From Symmetrospora coprosmae (taxonomy: Eukaryota > Basidiomycota > Cystobasidiomycetes > Symmetrosporaceae), in NCBI GenBank assembly GCA_008802785.1, contig VUYT01000032.1, positions 149,398 through 213,397 of the forward strand: a stretch of 64,000 bases of DNA, written 5' to 3'. How positions within the stretch are numbered: the first letter of the stretch is position 1; each line of letters starts with the position of its first letter. Both the position numbers and the translations under genes were made by a program. This document shows positions 22,310 through 32,138 of the stretch, one piece after another. The notes beneath the pieces were generated by a model. It was not told the origin of the DNA and searched no databases. It was given only the letters and a program-made list of their open reading frames with translations.

Positions 22310-23632
22310 ATGCCGAAGCTCTGCATCTACGCTGCTGGCTCCAATTCGCACGGCCAGCTCGGACTAGGGTGCGATGACGATGCGCACTCCTTCACGCGCT
22401 GTGTCATCCCGCTCGAGCAGGAGCTTGTAGCTGTGGTGCACGAAGAGGAGCTGGACTTCAAGATCGCAGCTGGAGCGAACCACACGCTTCTCCTTCTACG
22501 GGAAGGAAACGGGACAGACCGGCCTGCCCGCCTTTTCGTCGCTGGCTCATCGAAGCGGGGTCAACTGGGAAGGAGGTCGGACCAGCCTGCACATACCTTC
22601 GAGCCGGTCGCGCCGGCCGAGCTGCTTGCCGCCAGCCGCATCGATGCACTTGCCTTTCCGGAGCAGGCGGAATCTCTTCGCGTGGCGGACATTGCGGCAG
22701 GCTGGGAGAGCTCTTTCATCCTGCTGAGATCAGCAGCGTCAGAGCAGATACCCTCCTTTCGAACGGTATCGACGCTGCTAGCCATGGGATCCAATGACTA
22801 TGGGCAGCTGGCTGTCGAAGGGTCTGCAGTATATGCGAATATTGTGCCTCTCGACGGTATCACCCGCATCTACAGCGGTCCAAGGCACACGGTTGCTCAG
22901 CTTGGCAAGAAGGACAAAGAAAGCATGGCCGGTTGGGGCAGTTCGCGCAAGGGACAGCTTAGTAGCTCATCCAACGATCAGCCGCCGCCTACGACGTGGA
23001 CACCAGCGCCCTTTCGCTTCAACCCAAGCTCGGCGTGTCCGTTCGAAGTCGTAGACGTCGCACTCGGCCAAGCGCACACCTGCATGCTGTTCCGCAAAGC
23101 CGGCGATCATGGCGGACCCTTCCGTCTGACTTGGTGTGGCGCACGCTCGCATGGACAAATCGGCGATTCTGCAGAGGTAGCGCCGGCTCTAGCGTCCATC
23201 CCTCCAGGCCTGCTGCTCAAGCGCGTGTATGCAACATGGAATTCCACGTTCATCCTGGGAGAGTCCGAGGCAGGTGAGACACGACTCTACAGCCTCGGGA
23301 ACAACAGAAATGGGCAGCTTGGGCGCTGTACAGCAAATAAGGCATCCGGCACAGCGGGCGAGGTGCTCTTCGATGGCTCGAGGCGACGCATCCTGCAGCT
23401 CGCGGCTGGCTCAGAGCATATCCTGGCTCTGCTGGAAGGACTGCAGCTTGGATCCAAGAAGGAGATCTGGGGTTGGGGGTGGAATGAGCACGGCAACCTG
23501 GGCTTGCAGGGCGATGGCCAGCTTGAAGACGTGCGATTGCCCAAGAAGCTTCAGGTTCCAGTAGCGGACGACTACCTCGGCATTGCCGCCGGTAACGGCA
23601 CCAGCTGGATCTTCGCCATGGATGCAGACTAG
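22310..23632 (+). CDS. RCC1-repeat protein, Ats1-like
   Basis: Single-exon gene of 440 residues starting MPKLCIYAAGSNSHGQLGLG. It contains repeated RCC1 blade signatures (AGSNSHGQLG, AGSSKRGQLG, GSNDYGQLA, WGSSRKGQLS, CGARSHGQIG, LGNNRNGQLG, WGWNEHGNLG), enough for a seven-bladed propeller. The short N terminus beginning directly with the first blade and the ending with a Trp close to the C terminus (GTSWIFAMDAD) recall yeast Ats1, which partners Kti11/Dph3 in diphthamide and wobble-uridine modification. It is longer than yeast Ats1 (about 330 residues), so another RCC1-family role cannot be excluded. The propeller fold is sure; the Ats1 identity is inference. Confidence 0.8.
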   Translation: MPKLCIYAAGSNSHGQLGLGCDDDAHSFTRCVIPLEQELVAVVHEEELDFKIAAGANHTLLLLREGNGTDRPARLFVAGSSKRGQLGRRSDQPAHTFEPVAPAELLAASRIDALAFPEQAESLRVADIAAGWESSFILLRSAASEQIPSFRTVSTLLAMGSNDYGQLAVEGSAVYANIVPLDGITRIYSGPRHTVAQLGKKDKESMAGWGSSRKGQLSSSSNDQPPPTTWTPAPFRFNPSSACPFEVVDVALGQAHTCMLFRKAGDHGGPFRLTWCGARSHGQIGDSAEVAPALASIPPGLLLKRVYATWNSTFILGESEAGETRLYSLGNNRNGQLGRCTANKASGTAGEVLFDGSRRRILQLAAGSEHILALLEGLQLGSKKEIWGWGWNEHGNLGLQGDGQLEDVRLPKKLQVPVADDYLGIAAGNGTSWIFAMDAD

Positions 23633-24350
23633 GTCTAAGCCAAGCCACAGACTGCCGGGCCGCTGTCTGCCAGAAGGCGCCGTCGCCGCCCAGAATACAT
23701 GCTCTGGCTGGCTGCAACACTTGTCTGGAGAAGGTGAGTGACGTGCCGCCGTTGTGGTCATCGTTTGACTGACCTTAACACTCCCAGACAGGGTGGTTAG
23801 ATAGGCCGATCCCATTCAGGGCACGTCTGGCATCGCTGAGAGGCATAGAGAGGCACAGACCCGTCACCCGCGCAGAGACGACAACAGTGAGCCGATACAT
23901 AGGTACGGCTCGCTCATTCGCTGGTGCCGCGCTGGAGACTCCCACGACGAACACACGCTCGAGCAATGTGGACAGTCAGCGAAGAGCAGCCAGCCCAGCA
24001 GTCGTGCGCGTCGATCTGTACAACGTACGCACTCTCGATTAGCTGTACCTAGACATTGCTGCAGTCTCCAGCGGGCCTCGCAGGTAGACCTGGCCCTGCT
24101 TGTGTAAATCTGGAGCCCCGGACTGCTCCGGGCCGCTCCGACTTCCGCTCGTACCCGAGGGCCTGGCTTAGTCCTGGTTGATCGCGTACAAATAGCCCCT
24201 CTACGAGGGAGAACTGCGGAGATCCTCTCTTGCATTGCGCACACGGCTCTCTGCTTCGCTTCCTCATCATCTGGAGACTCACCTCCTTCCCTGCGTTGCA
24301 CTCCCTGCCTCTATACTTGTGAGCGCCGCGAGCGCACTCATACCTCAAGG
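23633..24350. other. Intergenic region upstream of the carnitine acetyltransferase gene
   Basis: 718 bp between two plus-strand genes, with a TATA-like TATACTT at 24311-24318 shortly before the next start. Minus-strand open frames here (23864-24348) look like shadows. No gene is seen. Confidence 0.5.
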
Positions 24351-27242
24351 ATGACGCAGGACCTCGACATGAAGGCCCCGGCGGGGGACAAGCTGCGCGT
24401 CGTCAGCGATGACAAGGGCGGTGCTGTACCTGCCAGAGGAGGTGGTGAGGGGGACCAAGCTCAGCAGTACCCAGTATAGTCACTGAACCTGGCTGATGTC
24501 TCCGGCGACGATTGTCTGCCCCGCTTTGCGCTCCAGACGGAGGCCTGAGTACGTTTTGACGCTCCTTCCGGGATGCTGGGTCCGGCTGTTCGCTAGCTGA
24601 TAGTGATGGTTCCTGCTCACTCTGTCACAACCCTAACAGCCCTACGCTACCAGACGAAGCTCCCCAAGCTGCCAATCCCTCCGCTCGAAGACACGTGCAA
24701 GCGATACTTGCGCGCTCTCGAAGGTCTGCAGGTGCGCCATAGCATTGAGGCGGCCTCTCTGCCTGTGCAAGCCATCCCTCTGATCCTGACCTACATCCTC
24801 AGACCGCTCAAGAACACGAGCAGACAAAGCGCGTCGTGGCGGACTTCCTCAAGAACGAAGGACCCAAGCTCGACGCCAAGCTGCGCAAGTATGCAGAGAG
24901 CAGAGACTCGTACATCGAGGCCTTCTGGGATGCCGCCTACCTCGACACCACCGAGTCTGTCGTTCTCAACTTGAACCCGTTCTTTGTCCTCGAGGATGAT
25001 CCCACGCCTTCGCGAGGCAACCAGATGGGAAGAGCCGTTGGCCTGATTATGGCTTCGCTCGGCTTTGTGCACGACCTGCGTACCGGTCAGCTCGAGCCTG
25101 ATAACATGCGCGGAACACCGCTCGACATGTACCAGTACTCCAGGCTGTTCGGAACGGCCCGGATACCCACGCAGTGAGTACATGTGCTGCCTTACAATTC
25201 GCGCACTTACATATGAGCTGACTCTGGCAATGGCCCTCCTGCAGAGACGGGTGCAAGATGCAGTCCGATGACCACTCGAAACACATCATCGTTATGCGCC
25301 GCGGCCAGTTCTACTACTTTGACGTACTCGACTCGAAGCACAGGCCCGCTCTCACAGAGCGAGAGCTGCTCAACAATCTGGACGCCATCTGTGCCGACGC
25401 CGACAAGCTGCACCCCGGGCAGGTAGCACAGGGAGCGGTGGGTGTACTTTCGACCGAGAACAGGAAGCTCTGGGCCAACCTGCGCGAGAAGCTTCGAGAG
25501 GACGAGAGCAACAAGTCTTGCTGTGAGCATAGCCCTGCTGTCCCGTTTTCTAGTTGTCGGCAATGCTGAGATACAATGCCGCATCTCAGTGGATGTGGTC
25601 GACTCTGCTCTCTTCATCGTCTGCTTGGACGACTCCACGCCGGAGAGCATCGATGAAACTTGCGCAAACATGCTTTGCGGAACATACAAGCTCGACAAGG
25701 GCGTCCAGACCGGCACATGTACGAATCGATGGTACGAGAAGCTGCAGATCATCATTGCGGCCAATGGCACGGCTGGCATCAACTTCGAGCATTCCGGCGT
25801 GGACGGCCACACTGTCCTGCGGTACGCCGGGGACGTGTACACTGAGCTCATCTTGCGCTTCGCAAAGAGCATCAACTCGAATGCCACGACTCTCTTCAAG
25901 GCAAAGACATCGCCCTGGGCAACTGGCGCGGGCAAGAAGGCCGCAGCCAATGGGAATTGGTCGCCACAGGAGGAGCCAGAGGAGCTCGACACCGAGCCAA
26001 AGAAGCTCGAGTGGAGTCTCACGCCAGAGCTCCGCACGGGTATTCGATTCGCAGAGACACGGCTGTCGGATTTGATCTGCCAGAATGACATTGTCGCGCT
26101 GGAGTTTGACGTAAGTTAGCCCACAACTCTGGAGAGAGGAGCGCAGCTTGCTGATATTGCCTGACGCTTACAGTCTTACGGCAAGTCCTTCATTACGCGC
26201 CATGGCTTCTCTCCCGACGCTTGTGAGTTGCGTTCGACCTTCATCTACAATCCCTCGAGCTGACGACGGTCTTGGGGCTGCAGTCGTGCAGATGGCATAC
26301 CAAGCAGCCTACTTCTCGCTCTACGGGCGTACCGAGTGCACGTATGAGCCGGCGATGACGAAAGCTTTCCTGCACGGGCGCACCGAATCCATCCGCTCCG
26401 TCCAACCGGAGTCAGTCGCCTTTGTGCGCCGCTTCTGCTCGTCCGACGCGACGCCCAGGGAGAAGATGGACGCACTTCGGGCAGCCTGCAAGAGGCACAC
26501 AGACCTCACGCGCGAGTGCAGCAAGGGTCTCGGACAGGACCGCATTCTATATGCCATGGCCGCACTCGCAAAGCACCCGGAAGACGGAGCAGAGAAGCTC
26601 GATGGGAATGGACCTATGGACGAGGGCAAAGTTACGGACCAATCTGTTGGCGAGCCAGTCCTTCCAGCCATCTTCCGTGACCAAGGTTACGGCACACTGT
26701 CGCACTCGACACTCTCGACGAGTAACTGCGGGAACCCGTGCTTGCGCCTCTTCGGCTTTGGCGCAGTCGTGCCGGATGGTTTCGGTATCGGGTATATCAT
26801 CAAGGTGCGTTCTTCAGTTTGGTCGTATCCGCTCGTGCAGCCCTTCTGACCTGTGCATCGCCGCACAGGACGATGCCATTTCCATCTGCGCTTCCAGCAA
26901 GCATCTGCAGACTCGGCGCTTCTTGGACACGCTCAAAGCGTACCTGCTGGAGACACAGCGTTTGCTTGTGCAGCTCCACCGCGAGGCCAACGCGAAACCC
27001 TCGACTGGCTCCGTGAGTCCTCCATTTGCGCCCCTGCCTTTGATCGCTGGACCTGCGCTGACGGGGACGCTTTCATACTCCACTAGTCTATTAAGGGCAC
27101 GGCGGAAGATGACGATGACGATGGTCTGGGAGGGTACGGCTTCTACATGGAGTCTTACGGTGTCTTGGACCAGTTTATGAAGGAGTCGAGACGTCCGAGA
27201 AACAGGAGTGTCGGCACAAAGATCGCAATGTCAGACTATTGA
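24351..27242 (+). CDS. Carnitine O-acetyltransferase, Yat1/Yat2-like
   Basis: Transfers acetyl groups between CoA and carnitine for acetyl shuttling between compartments. Nine exons (24351-24444, 24640-24731, 24803-25173, 25245-25522, 25590-26110, 26174-26222, 26284-26804, 26869-27012, 27087-27242) join in phase to 741 residues. Conserved blocks: YQTKLPKLPIPPLEDTCKRY at the start of the domain, NPFFVLEDDPTPSRGNQ, MRRGQFYYFDVLD, the catalytic histidine in NFEHSGVDGHTVLRY (about residue 346), the STS substrate motif in HSTLSTSNCG and GFGIGYIIKDDAISICASS. There is no clear peroxisomal targeting signal at the end (AMSDY), so the cytosolic Yat type is more likely than Cat2. The 195-bp first intron could hide a small extra exon. 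Confidence 0.92.
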
Positions 27243-27488
27243 GCGGAACGTGTATCATAGTCGCGCTTGAGAAGATTCCTGGAAATGAGCTGCGCATCGG
27301 AGGCCGTCCTGTTCTTGCCCCGCTTGCAGGCACAGCGCGTATGTACTCCCTCAGCCGCGGCTGCTCCCCCGGCCTTGCCCCGACGTCGATGCTGTCATGG
27401 AGAAGCGCGCTCGCATTGCCTTCTTCCCTCAGCCTACCCACCGCTACACTCCATCCAGCCCCATAGCTGCGCCTTCGCATCACGCAAT

Positions 27489-28247
27489 ATGGCTGCCACT
27501 CTGAACTGGATCGTCAAGGATGTCGAATCGATGATTCCGAGCTGGAACTTCTCTTCCTCTGTTAAGGCGGTCCCTTCCATCGGTCAGGCAGCACCGCCGT
27601 CACCACTGCAGCTCCCGAAGCAGCAGGCAGCAGTCCTCTTGTTCACTCGGCATGTGGGCTGCCCATTCTGCGAGAAAGGTGTGCTGGGTGGTATTGGCGA
27701 TAGCGTGCCAGTGCGGAGACGGGCTGACCCTGCTCGCCCCGCACCTCACCAGAGATCAAGCAGCTGGTCACCCTCGCAAGGAAGCCAGAGAACGCCAAGA
27801 TCCAGTTCATCATCATCACACACTCTGTCTCGACGTACGAGCTCGAGAAGTTCGTTGCCGAAGAGCTGGCGCAGAGCCCGGGGTCCAACGTCACGCTGCA
27901 TGGTGACGCAGAGCGCCGCGTGTATGCCGCATACGGCATTGGCGAGCTCAGTCTCACGAGCATCATCAATTCGGACATCATGAGCCAGGTTGGCAAGCTC
28001 AAGGAGGAGGGCATCGCCAACCGTCTGACGCGGGGAACCAGGTGAGCTGGCGAGGAGGCCCACTCCCTGGGCCTGCCTTGACGATCGGTACCCGCGAGGC
28101 TGATGCTGTGGATATGCACCTCGCTACAGATGGCAGACGAATGGCGGCTTTGCCATTGATACCGAGGGCAAGGTGCAGTACGTGCATGTCGGCAAGGACA
28201 GTGGCGACACGACCGATCTCGAAAAGGCCATCAGCAGCGTAATCTGA
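27489..28247 (+). CDS. Peroxiredoxin-like protein (AhpC/TSA, PRXL2/AAED1 type)
   Basis: Exons 27489-27678, 27753-28041 and 28130-28247 join in phase to 198 residues. A thioredoxin-like fold is indicated by VLLFTRHVGCPFCEK (CxxC at the end of the first strand), IQFIIITHS, LHGDAERRVYAAYGIG and NGGFAIDTEGKVQYVHVGKDSGD. This layout is typical of the fungal peroxiredoxin-like/AhpC-TSA group, which probably reduces peroxides or disulfides, though few members have been studied. Intron 1 splits the residue right after the CxxC motif. No targeting signal is obvious. Confidence 0.8.
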
Positions 28248-28993
28248 TGCGGACGCGCAGCTCGTAAATCTATTGCGGCCGACCACAGCATGTCTATGTA
28301 CCATCTTTCGACGCTTGTCAAGCGCATCTGTAGCTTACATAAGTACCACACCTTGAGCCTGAAAGGTCGGGCCGATGCGGTCTGGGCGTCACAGCGACAG
28401 CGACAAGTGCGACAGCTTGCAAGCTCTGCTTTTGCCATCTGTGTTCGTCCTTTGCAAGAGTGTTAGGCCGCACAGGCGTTCTTCCACCGATGGCCCTGGC
28501 CCTGCAGGATGGATGATGCACACTACTGCAAAGGCTCCGCCGCTCTCGCCCGTTCCGCTGGTGACAGTGCGCTACCGTCAACTCCGCGGAGCAGTCTACC
28601 TCTCGACGCACTGCACTGCAAAGGAACAGAGCAGAATCAGAGCCGATATTCATCCGGTTCTCATTTCTTACGCCCTCCCCGCCTGTCACTCGCGTACACC
28701 GCACCTCACAGCCGACGCCGCAGCTCACCCCGCGACTTTTCGAGAGGCCAAGCGCATCCCATCTGCCCATCGACCTCGACAGTCTTTTGCCAGTAGACGG
28801 CAGCAGCAGCGCCGCCCTCACCGCGCACACAGAGACAGAGCAGACTGCAGGCAACCGTACTGGCTCTTCTCGAGACCGGCCCTCCAGCTCCAGCAGCACC
28901 TGCTAAGCTTGCCCGCACGTTTGTCGCCTCGCCCACCCTCGATCAGGCCTCAACAGCTCCGCTCCCAGACTCGCTTGCTAGACGTCCCCAGCA
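28248..28993. other. Intergenic region upstream of the MTHFR gene
   Basis: 746 bp. The overlapping frames on both strands (28318-28899 minus, 28375-29076 plus) show no protein features. The last 200 bp before the start codon are pyrimidine-rich, as usual for fungal promoters. Confidence 0.5.
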
Positions 28994-31266
28994 ATGAAGA
29001 TCTCAGAGAGGCTCGCAGCGGCAGAGACGAAAGGCAGACCATGGTGGTCGTTCGAGTTCTTCCCGCCAAAGAGTGAGTACGGCTTACTTTGCCAATCGTC
29101 TCGGCTGCTGCTCCGCTCACGCTGATCCAACGCCTCTTCTTGGCTCTTTCTCCTCCTCGCCATGCAGCCGGTGCGGTTGACGTTGCTGCTCTTGCTTTCA
29201 TGAAGATACAAGGTGGCTGACGTGTCCTCGTGCCGCAGACGACGGAGTCAAGAACCTCTACGCGCGCATCGAGCGCATGCGCGAGCTCGGTCCTACCTTC
29301 ATCGACATCACCTGGGGCGCAGGAGGCACGCGAGCCGAGACGACTGCACAATTCGTCAAAGCTGCACACGAGGAGTTCGGACTTGAGACGTGCATGCATC
29401 TCACCTGCACGGACATGGCGCGGGACAAGATCGAGAAGGCTCTCGATGTGAGCGCTCTCGGCGGACGTAGGCGCGACAGACATCCGACCCACTCTGACGC
29501 ACCTTTGCCTGACTCCAGGATGCCTACGAGTCTGGCTGCCACAACATCCTCGCGCTCCGTGGCGACCCGCCCAAGGGCCAGACCGAGTGGACCGCACCAG
29601 ACAACGGCTTCAAGCATGCGATCGATCTTGTCAAGTTCATCCGCGAGAAGCATGGCAACCACTTCGACATTGCCATTGCCGGCTTTCCAGAGGGGCACCC
29701 GGACCGCGAGAGCAAGGAGATTGAGATGAAGCACCTCAAGGCAAAGGTGGACGCGGGCGCCACCTTCATCTTTACGCAGATGTTCTACGACTTTGACATG
29801 TTCAAGCAGTGGGTCGCCGACGTGCGCGAGGTCGGCATCACGATTCCCATCATTCCGGGAATCATGCCCATCCAGAGCTACGCGTCGTACAAAAAGACGA
29901 CCAAGTGGTTCGGCACGGTGGTGCCCCAGTCATGGGAGGACGCACTCGCAGAGCACCAACACGACGACGAGAAGGTCAGGGAGGTCGGCACAGAGCTCGT
30001 CACCAAGCTCTGCAAGGACATCCTCGAGGGTGACCTCGACATCCACGGCCTGCACTTCTACACAATGAATCTGGAGAAGGGTACGCGGGTCATCCTGAAC
30101 AAGCTCGGCTTCCTGCCGGACCGCGATGTCGTCAACCCTCTCCCGTGGCGACCGGTGAGTGTCCTTGCCTTCCTCCTTATTGCCAAATGACAGTCCTGAG
30201 ACTCGCGATGCTGTACAGTCTCTCACGCATAAGCGCCGTGGGGAGTCCACGCGACCGATCTTCTGGGCCAACCGTACTAAATCGTATCTTGCGCGCACGG
30301 ACGCCTGGGACGAATTCCCGAACGGACGGTGGGGAGATTCGCGCTCTCCGGCCTACGGTGAGGTCCGCCCTGGCATCGGCGTCGCCATTCAGCAGAGCGT
30401 GAGTCATGATGAAACTGGTGATCGTTCTGCTCCGGAGGCGGAGGCTGAGCCTCTGTTCCTTCTTGCCTGCTGGGGTAGCCCGCCGAGGCGCTCAAGCTCT
30501 GGGATACGCCCAAGACTTTGGCCGACGTGTCTGCGCTATTTGCCCGGTTCTGCCGCGGCGACCTTGCCAGCCTACCGTGGAGCGACGCGCCCGCAGCCAA
30601 GGAGACGAGCTTCATCTCGGAGCCGCTCGCCAAGATGAATGAGCGCGGTTTCCTCACCATCAACTCGCAGCCGGCTGTCGATGGAGCCAAGAGCAATGAC
30701 CCTGTTCACGGCTGGGGCCCGAAGAATGGCTACGTCTACCAGAAGGTGCGTCTGACGTCGGCCGTGTATTGGCGAGGAAATATGAACGATGCTGATCGTC
30801 CTTCTTTGTTGCTTGCATGCAGGCCTACCTCGAGTTTTTCGCTTCGCCTGAGCAGGCCGAGAAGCTGTTCAACACATACGGGGACGAGCAGGATGTGACT
30901 TATTACGCCATCACCAAGTCTGGCCAGCTGTACACCAACAACTACAGCGAGACGCCGAATGCCGTCACGTGGGGTGTGTTCCCGGGCAAGGAGATCCTGC
31001 AGCCCACTGTGGTGGAGAAGGGGAGCTTTGAGGCGTGGAAGGACGAAGCGTTTGAGCTCGGGCAGCAGTGGGCCAACCTGTATCCGAGCGGATCCGAAAG
31101 CAACAAGCTCCTCGGCGACATCTTCTCGACATACTATCTCGTCAACATTGTCCACAACGACTACCGCAACCCAGACCCGCTCGCCATCTTCAAGCCGTTC
31201 CTCGACGACAATGCCGCTGCCAACGGTGTCAACGGCCACAGCCGTGGCTCGAATGGTCACGCTTAG
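28994..31266 (+). CDS. Methylenetetrahydrofolate reductase
   Basis: FAD enzyme that reduces 5,10-methylene- to 5-methyl-tetrahydrofolate for methionine synthesis. Exons 28994-29072, 29239-29447, 29519-30154, 30219-30398, 30479-30745 and 30823-31266 join in phase to 604 residues. N-terminal catalytic barrel: [61 protein letters not shown] and [10 protein letters not shown]. The eukaryotic C-terminal regulatory domain follows ([72 protein letters not shown]), where S-adenosylmethionine would inhibit. It corresponds to yeast Met12/Met13; which one cannot be decided from sequence alone. Confidence 0.95.
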
Positions 31267-32138
31267 AGACGACGACCACCCGATGTGACCCGCAATGTCA
31301 ATGTGCGACTTTCCATCGGCACATCTGTCCAACCGCAATTCGCATACCCCAGTCCTTCTCCCACCCCCTGATTCTTCCGAGCTCTTCAACAGCTTGTCTG
31401 CGATACCAGCACTCGTCTACGCATTCTTTTCCCTTACGCCCCGTCTTTACCATCTAAACAACACATGTAGCTAGACCTGATATCGCATGACAAAATGAAA
31501 CCCTCAACGGGTGTATCCGAACTGGCGGGCTCTCCCGTTGCGTGTTCTTTCGGTTTCTCCGCAGCGATACCCTACCGCCGAGTGTGAGAGACAGCGTCGA
31601 CACTATGCTCGCATGACCACAAGCTTCATCTGCAGGTATAGGGAAGACTGAGTCAGCCTGTGCTGAGACGGCTCCTGCTGGGGTTGTGCTCCGCTGCAAG
31701 TGGTAGTCGACTGGGAGTGGAGTAAGTGGAGGGATCAGGTGGCCCGCCCCACTCAAGAGGGTCGACCACAGTTATTGCCTGCGTCAAAACAGGCAGCCCA
31801 ACTGGTGTTGTCTGTCATCGACACGGCGCCGAGGCTCCTGGAAAGAGTCGGGATGGACACCTCCATTCGCTCGACCCGCGCTCATAGAACAAGGATGACG
31901 GAAGATTGGAATTTCATCGTGTGTGTGTTGTGGAAAGGAGGAGGAGATGATGGGGATGCGATGCCCACACGCGCGCGTACACACATACCTGGTCATCGCT
32001 ATTGCTGTTTGCTTGCTATGCTGTCGCCGGTTGCCCTGCGCAAGAGAAGCGTGACACTGCTGCTGTCCTCCTCCTCCTCCTCCTCTGCGACCCGCCCACC
32101 GCGCGTCTCTCTCCTGCAGCACAAACAGCCAGCCCACG
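31267..32138. other. Intergenic region downstream of MTHFR
   Basis: 872 bp between two plus-strand genes. It contains a CTC repeat near 32065-32085 just upstream of the next start. No gene or RNA is recognised. Confidence 0.5.
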
